A stretch of 8,731 nt of DNA from Candidatus Curtissbacteria bacterium (GTDB lineage Bacteria; Patescibacteriota; Microgenomatia; Curtissbacterales; GWA2-41-24): positions 1 to 8,731 of the forward strand of contig JAUYIQ010000014.1 of assembly GCA_030688205.1 (NCBI GenBank), in the 5' to 3' direction. Positions 5,979 to 8,731 of this stretch are shown one piece after another (within the stretch, counting starts at the first letter, position 1; every line of letters starts with the position of its first letter). Below the pieces are notes generated by a model that was not told where the DNA came from, ran no database searches, and saw nothing but the letters and a program-made list of their open reading frames with translations. Made by a program: the position numbers and the translations under genes.

Positions 5979-6521
5979 TTAGAATTGAATGGCAATTATT
6001 TGCAGGTAGTCTTCTGCGCCGTCTGTTGCATTTGGACTATAAAGTTCGAGAGAGCCTGCTGTGGTATTAGGTTTTGTGAAAGCGACCGATGTTTCGAAAG
6101 GACAAGCATCTATTCCTAGACATGCAATGGCAGAACTTGACCCTAAAATTGTACCGTTTGCATCTTTAACCCTAATTTGGACGTTGCCGTCAAAAACATT
6201 TGCACGACCACTAACTTTGAGAGGAGAGATTATTTTTTGGTCTGCAACAGGTGCATCTACATAAATTCCTACATTTTTGATTTCTACTGTGTCTGATCCT
6301 GCTGCCGGTTGAATGTTTGGCGTTGTGCCGGAAAGAACGTCAGGTGTGGGGGATGGAGATTGAAGTAATTGGAAACCGTTTGGACTCGAGATTACTACTG
6401 GAGAAACCTCTACAACCGGTTTTGTCAGCTTGCTTTTGAAAAGTTGATAGGCGCCGAAAACTATCAAGACGAAGGCAATCGCAATAGGAATTACGTACTT
6501 TAAACTTTTTGCGTTATCCAT
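5979..6521 (-). CDS. Membrane-anchored Gmad2 (immunoglobulin-like) domain protein
   Basis: The 180 residues begin with a positively charged start and one hydrophobic segment (about 8-28, YVIPIAIAFVLIVFGAYQLF), most likely an N-terminal membrane anchor with the rest outside. Residues 35-78 form a Pro/Ser/Thr-rich linker. Residues 86-180 match my knowledge of the Gmad2 domain (PF10648, first described next to spore-germination proteins): IYVDAPVADQKIISPLKVSG, then ANVFDGNVQIRVKDANGTIL, then a CPFETSVAF strand. Two cysteines (134 and 140) flank a short loop and could form a disulfide outside the membrane. The domain is found in many non-sporulating bacteria and its ligand is not known. The gene lies 29 bases upstream of zwf on the same strand. 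The domain call is fairly sure; the role is unknown. Confidence 0.82.
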   Translation of the reverse strand: MDNAKSLKYVIPIAIAFVLIVFGAYQLFKSKLTKPVVEVSPVVISSPNGFQLLQSPSPTPDVLSGTTPNIQPAAGSDTVEIKNVGIYVDAPVADQKIISPLKVSGRANVFDGNVQIRVKDANGTILGSSSAIACLGIDACPFETSVAFTKPNTTAGSLELYSPNATDGAEDYLQIIAIQF

Positions 6522-6531
6522 AACTTACGGG

Positions 6532-6555
6532 GCAGATTGAGCAGATTGAAATCTG
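6532..6555 (-). repeat. 9-base direct repeat and overlapping 14-base palindrome in the leader of the Gmad2 gene
   Basis: gcagattga occurs twice in direct tandem (6532-6540 and 6541-6549). The second copy is part of a 14-base inverted repeat, CAGATTGAAATCTG (6542-6555), with six paired bases on each side of a two-base centre. It lies at and just downstream of the predicted transcription start, so it could be an operator. Confidence 0.5.
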
Positions 6556-6561
6556 TATCTG

Positions 6562-6570
6562 ATTATATCA
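6562..6570 (-). promoter_or_regulatory. Extended -10 promoter (TGATATAAT) for the Gmad2-zwf unit
   Basis: On the - strand the sequence reads TGA followed by a perfect TATAAT (6562-6567), the extended -10 form that needs no strong -35. The expected start is near 6555, about 33 bases before the Gmad2 ATG. It lies in the 62-base gap after the PF04020 gene and is the best promoter candidate in the window. Confidence 0.6.
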
Positions 6571-6583
6571 AACTCGTGCAAGT

Positions 6584-6937
6584 TTAAACAGCTTTAACCG
6601 GGAAAAGTACGAAATTGACCAAGTGGTTAATTGCCCATAAGATTACGCCAGCGATTAGTGCAGGAACAAAGCCGACTACTGTAAATCCGCTGACAACTTG
6701 GGCGACCAAAAGAATTAAAACGGCGTTGATTACAAAGGTAAAAAGACCCAGTGTGAGTATGTTTATTGGCAAAGTAAGTAATAACAGAACGGGTTTGATG
6801 ATTGCATTTACGACACCCAGCCCGAGAGCGACTATTAAAGCCGTAGAGAAACTGTCGACCTGAAATCCGGGAACAAACTCTGCGGTTACTACAATAGCGA
6901 TTGCTGATAGGAGCCAATTTGCGAGAATACTTATCAT
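6584..6937 (-). CDS. PF04020-type (phage holin family 4-like) integral membrane protein
   Basis: This is a 117-residue, very hydrophobic protein with about four membrane helices: residues 3-19, 31-49, 54-80 and 87-113. The pattern is typical of PF04020: a helix ending in FVPGFQV, then LGVVNAIIKPVLLLLTLP, then LTLGLFTFVINAVLILL, then VSGFTVVGF before the last helix. Databases often call the family phage holin family 4 or superfamily IV holin. It is widespread in chromosomes and its job is unknown; there is no phage gene nearby, so no lytic role is claimed. It lies 82 bases downstream of the HAD gene and 62 bases upstream of the Gmad2 gene, all on the same strand. The ATG at 6937 keeps the first helix whole. 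Confidence 0.88.
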   Translation of the reverse strand: MISILANWLLSAIAIVVTAEFVPGFQVDSFSTALIVALGLGVVNAIIKPVLLLLTLPINILTLGLFTFVINAVLILLVAQVVSGFTVVGFVPALIAGVILWAINHLVNFVLFPVKAV

Positions 6938-6959
6938 ACAATTATGTTATCAATAACTT

Positions 6960-6965
6960 AGTATA
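6960..6965 (-). promoter_or_regulatory. Candidate -10 box (TATACT) for the PF04020 gene
   Basis: TATACT on the - strand would start transcription near 6953, leaving about 15 bases before the ATG at 6937. The 82-base gap (6938-7019) is otherwise A+T-rich with no hairpin terminator that I can see. The -35 position is a poor match. Confidence 0.35.
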
Positions 6966-7019
6966 AAATAAAGATATGGAAGGAAACGAGAATTATATTC
7001 ATTTTCTGAATTCTAACAA

Positions 7020-7637
7020 TTACCTTTGCTTGCGTAACTCGCCAATTTTTAATATTCTTCTGACATTCGGATATTGCTGTAATTCGTTCATAGAAACAAA
7101 GAGGCCGGTTGATCTGTCCTGTAAAATTACTACTTGAACGTCGGGGAAACGTAGGGCAATGGGTATAGCATCACGGGGGTTATCGTCCACATGGGTTACT
7201 TGCGGATAGGTTTCCCGTAATCTTCCGACCGCTTCCAGTTTGCTGGCTACGGTTTCAACTCCGTCGGGTTTGTAGAAAATGTTTTCAAAGTATTTAAGTA
7301 TACCCGCTTTTTCAAGCGCACGGCGTGTTTTTTCCGTCCAGAGAAAATGACTTAATCTTCCTGTATTTCCGTAAATGTCCATAGTCTTGGAAAAATACGG
7401 GATCTCGTCCGCAACGTCCTCTTTTATGGGCAGTCGGTGGCGACTGAGGTTAAGCTTTTCTTTTAAGGTCAGCGTTCTTGCGGCGACCATTCTTTCGATT
7501 CTTGGAACATCTGGAGGAGAAAAATCGAGAGGTTTCTTACTAATGAGACGGGGAATTGCACCCCACTGGAACGGGATTCTTGCAAAAATAACTCCGTCGA
7601 AGTCTATTGAAAGCGCGCGCTCATTCATTTTGAGCAT
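7020..7637 (-). CDS. HAD-superfamily hydrolase-like protein
   Basis: The 205 residues carry all four HAD motifs in order. Motif I is SIDFDGV (10-16) with nucleophile Asp12 and acid Asp14. Motif II is probably Thr92 in YGNTGR. Motif III is Lys133 in ASKLEAV. Motif IV is HVDDNPRDA (149-157), with Asp151 and Asp152 for magnesium. A helical cap region between about 20 and 90 fits a C1-cap member. HAD enzymes of this layout are mostly phosphatases acting on small phosphorylated molecules; the substrate cannot be told here. The start could be the ATG at 7637 or at 7628; both keep motif I intact and neither has a strong ribosome site. It is divergent from the alpha/beta hydrolase gene, with 58 bases between. 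The family call is good; the function is open. Confidence 0.78.
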   Translation of the reverse strand: MLKMNERALSIDFDGVIFARIPFQWGAIPRLISKKPLDFSPPDVPRIERMVAARTLTLKEKLNLSRHRLPIKEDVADEIPYFSKTMDIYGNTGRLSHFLWTEKTRRALEKAGILKYFENIFYKPDGVETVASKLEAVGRLRETYPQVTHVDDNPRDAIPIALRFPDVQVVILQDRSTGLFVSMNELQQYPNVRRILKIGELRKQR

Positions 7638-7652
7638 TCTACTGCTTATGGT

Positions 7653-7658
7653 GTTATA
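7653..7658 (-). promoter_or_regulatory. Candidate -10 box (TATAAC) for the HAD gene
   Basis: TATAAC on the - strand is 15 bases from the ATG at 7637, giving a leader of about 9 bases. Its -35 position coincides with the -10 region of the divergent gene (7675-7683). Confidence 0.35.
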
Positions 7659-7660
7659 AG

Positions 7661-7674
7661 TTCAAATTTTTGAA
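7661..7674. promoter_or_regulatory. 14-base palindrome (TTCAAATTTTTGAA) between divergent genes, possible operator
   Basis: It has six perfectly paired bases on each side of a TT centre. It lies between a -10 candidate on the - strand (7653-7658) and one on the + strand (7675-7680), so a bound protein would cover both promoters. A+T-rich palindromes also arise by chance, so this is a candidate only. Confidence 0.4.
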
Positions 7675-7683
7675 TATGATAAT
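7675..7683 (+). promoter_or_regulatory. Candidate -10 region (TATGAT / GATAAT) for the alpha/beta hydrolase gene
   Basis: Two overlapping hexamers, TATGAT at 7675-7680 and GATAAT at 7678-7683, would start transcription about 6-9 bases before the ATG at 7696. No good -35 is present. Confidence 0.35.
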
Positions 7684-7695
7684 ATTTATTGCAGC

Positions 7696-8715
7696 ATGAA
7701 GTTTGCCTTTGCCGTACTTTTTTTAGTTTTGGTAGGCTTCGGCGCTTTTTTTGCCAATCAATATAAAAATAAAAAAAATATTGTTAATCCGTTTGCCGGT
7801 GAGACTGCCCCTAAAGAAAAACCTCTTGATAAATACCAGATAGAAAATTTGTCTAAAGCAAAAATAAATGCAAGCGAGATTACACTCGGGAAAGTTTTGG
7901 CGGATGAGGAGAATTTTACATCTTACGTTTTTTATTTTTACGCTGAAGGTAAAAGGGTAAGCGGTCTTTTGAATGTGCCAAAAGGCGAGGGCGTATATCC
8001 AGTTGTCATGATGTTTAGGGGATATGTGGATAAGGAGATTTTTCAGTCGGGAGTCGGTACGCAACGGGCTGGCGAGGTTTTTGCAAAAAACGGTTTTGTG
8101 ACGCTTGCGTCGGACTTTTTAGGGTATGGGGAGTCGGATAACCCTAGCGAAAATTCAATTGAAGAAAGGTTCCAAGCTTATATAACCGCCGTAACTGTTT
8201 TGGAGTCAGTTGGCAATCTGAATGCTACTTTTTTAAGTAATAATATTGCGGCAAGAGTATCTTCGGAAAAAGTTGGAATTTGGGGGCATAGCAACGGGGG
8301 ACAAATTGCCCTGACTGTTTTGGAGATTACCGGAAAACCATACCCTTCGGTTTTGTGGGCGCCGGTTTCAAAGCCTTTTCCGTATTCGGTTTTATACTAT
8401 ACTGATGAGTTTGATGACAGAGGGAAGGCTTTGAGAAAAGCGATTGCAGATTTTGAGGATGATTACGATATAGAACTTTATAACCTCACAAATTTTTTCA
8501 TGGAAATTAACGCGCCTTTGCAAGTACATCAGGGTTCTGCCGATGATGCCGTACCCATAAAATGGTCGGATTCGTTGGTTGCAGAGCTTGAGAAACTTGA
8601 TAAAGACGTAGAATATTTTACTTATCCCGGTGCGGATCACAATTTAATCCCGACAGGCTGGAATTTGGCGATTTCGAGGGCAATGGATTTTTACGGAAAA
8701 AATCTTGGGCCGTAA
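7696..8715 (+). CDS. Membrane-anchored alpha/beta hydrolase (prolyl oligopeptidase / dienelactone hydrolase type)
   Basis: The 339 residues start with a hydrophobic segment (2-20, KFAFAVLFLVLVGFGAFFA) and no lipobox cysteine. It is therefore a signal anchor or uncleaved signal peptide, placing the enzyme outside the cytoplasmic membrane. A hydrophilic region to about residue 80 precedes the catalytic domain. GHSNGG (197-202) is the nucleophile elbow with Ser199. VHQGSADDAVP supplies the acid at Asp283 or Asp284, and GADHNL supplies His315. MMFRGYVD fits the oxyanion-hole strand, and DFLGYGESD is the usual following loop. The arrangement (LLNVPKG...YPVVMMFRGY) resembles peptidase S9-like esterases, so a peptide or ester substrate is possible but not decided by sequence. 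The gene is divergent from the HAD gene. The TAA is 16 bases before the window end and no terminator is visible. Confidence 0.88.
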   Translation: MKFAFAVLFLVLVGFGAFFANQYKNKKNIVNPFAGETAPKEKPLDKYQIENLSKAKINASEITLGKVLADEENFTSYVFYFYAEGKRVSGLLNVPKGEGVYPVVMMFRGYVDKEIFQSGVGTQRAGEVFAKNGFVTLASDFLGYGESDNPSENSIEERFQAYITAVTVLESVGNLNATFLSNNIAARVSSEKVGIWGHSNGGQIALTVLEITGKPYPSVLWAPVSKPFPYSVLYYTDEFDDRGKALRKAIADFEDDYDIELYNLTNFFMEINAPLQVHQGSADDAVPIKWSDSLVAELEKLDKDVEYFTYPGADHNLIPTGWNLAISRAMDFYGKNLGP

Positions 8716-8731
8716 TTTTTGGCGTTGATTT

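Noticed and set aside
6584..6937. Prophage holin, hence a prophage remnant
   Set aside because: PF04020 proteins are common chromosomal membrane proteins, and no phage gene or attachment site is present nearby.
6976..7137. A 53-codon + strand ORF beginning ATGGAAGGAAAC after an A+T-rich stretch
   Set aside because: About two thirds of it lies opposite the well-supported HAD gene, and its product has no recognisable pattern.

Overview
The window looks like chromosome of a Candidate Phyla Radiation (Patescibacteria) bacterium, most like the Microgenomates group. This is an inference from several things: A+T-rich DNA, very tight packing (no gap over about 85 bases outside genes), overlapping or abutting starts and stops, few clear Shine-Dalgarno sites, -10 boxes very close to start codons, and the gene types (Gmad2 anchor protein, PF04020 four-helix membrane protein, short 6-phosphogluconate dehydrogenase). 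TAA, TAG and TGA all end genes here, so the UGA-glycine code of some CPR groups is not indicated.

Left part (1-2829, + strand): the 3' end of an unrecognised protein with three KKFG..S..SQV.G repeats and a charged C-terminus; then, after a TATAAT box, a 61-codon ORF running in another frame into a Fic-domain AMP-transferase gene; then cysS, which overlaps the Fic gene by 11 bases. The 61-codon ORF carries an SxxxDG motif like the Fic inhibitory helix. It is either the N-terminus of a Fic protein split by a one-base shift or a separate antitoxin-like peptide. This is the most unusual part of the window.

Middle part (2830-5949): the oxidative pentose phosphate branch. pgl starts on the base after the cysS stop, and gnd follows after 52 bases, both on +. 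zwf faces them on -, with its stop codon overlapping the gnd stop codon. Together the three enzymes would take glucose 6-phosphate to ribulose 5-phosphate, CO2 and two NADPH. gnd carries a five-copy heptanucleotide tandem repeat inside its coenzyme-binding fold, and pgl has an altered active-site motif.

Right part (5979-8715): on -, a membrane-anchored Gmad2 protein just upstream of zwf, a PF04020 membrane protein and a HAD-type hydrolase. A divergent + gene encodes an N-terminally anchored alpha/beta hydrolase with a complete Ser-Asp-His triad. The 58-base region between the last two holds interlocked candidate -10 boxes around a 14-base palindrome. No rRNA, tRNA, CRISPR array or transposon was seen.
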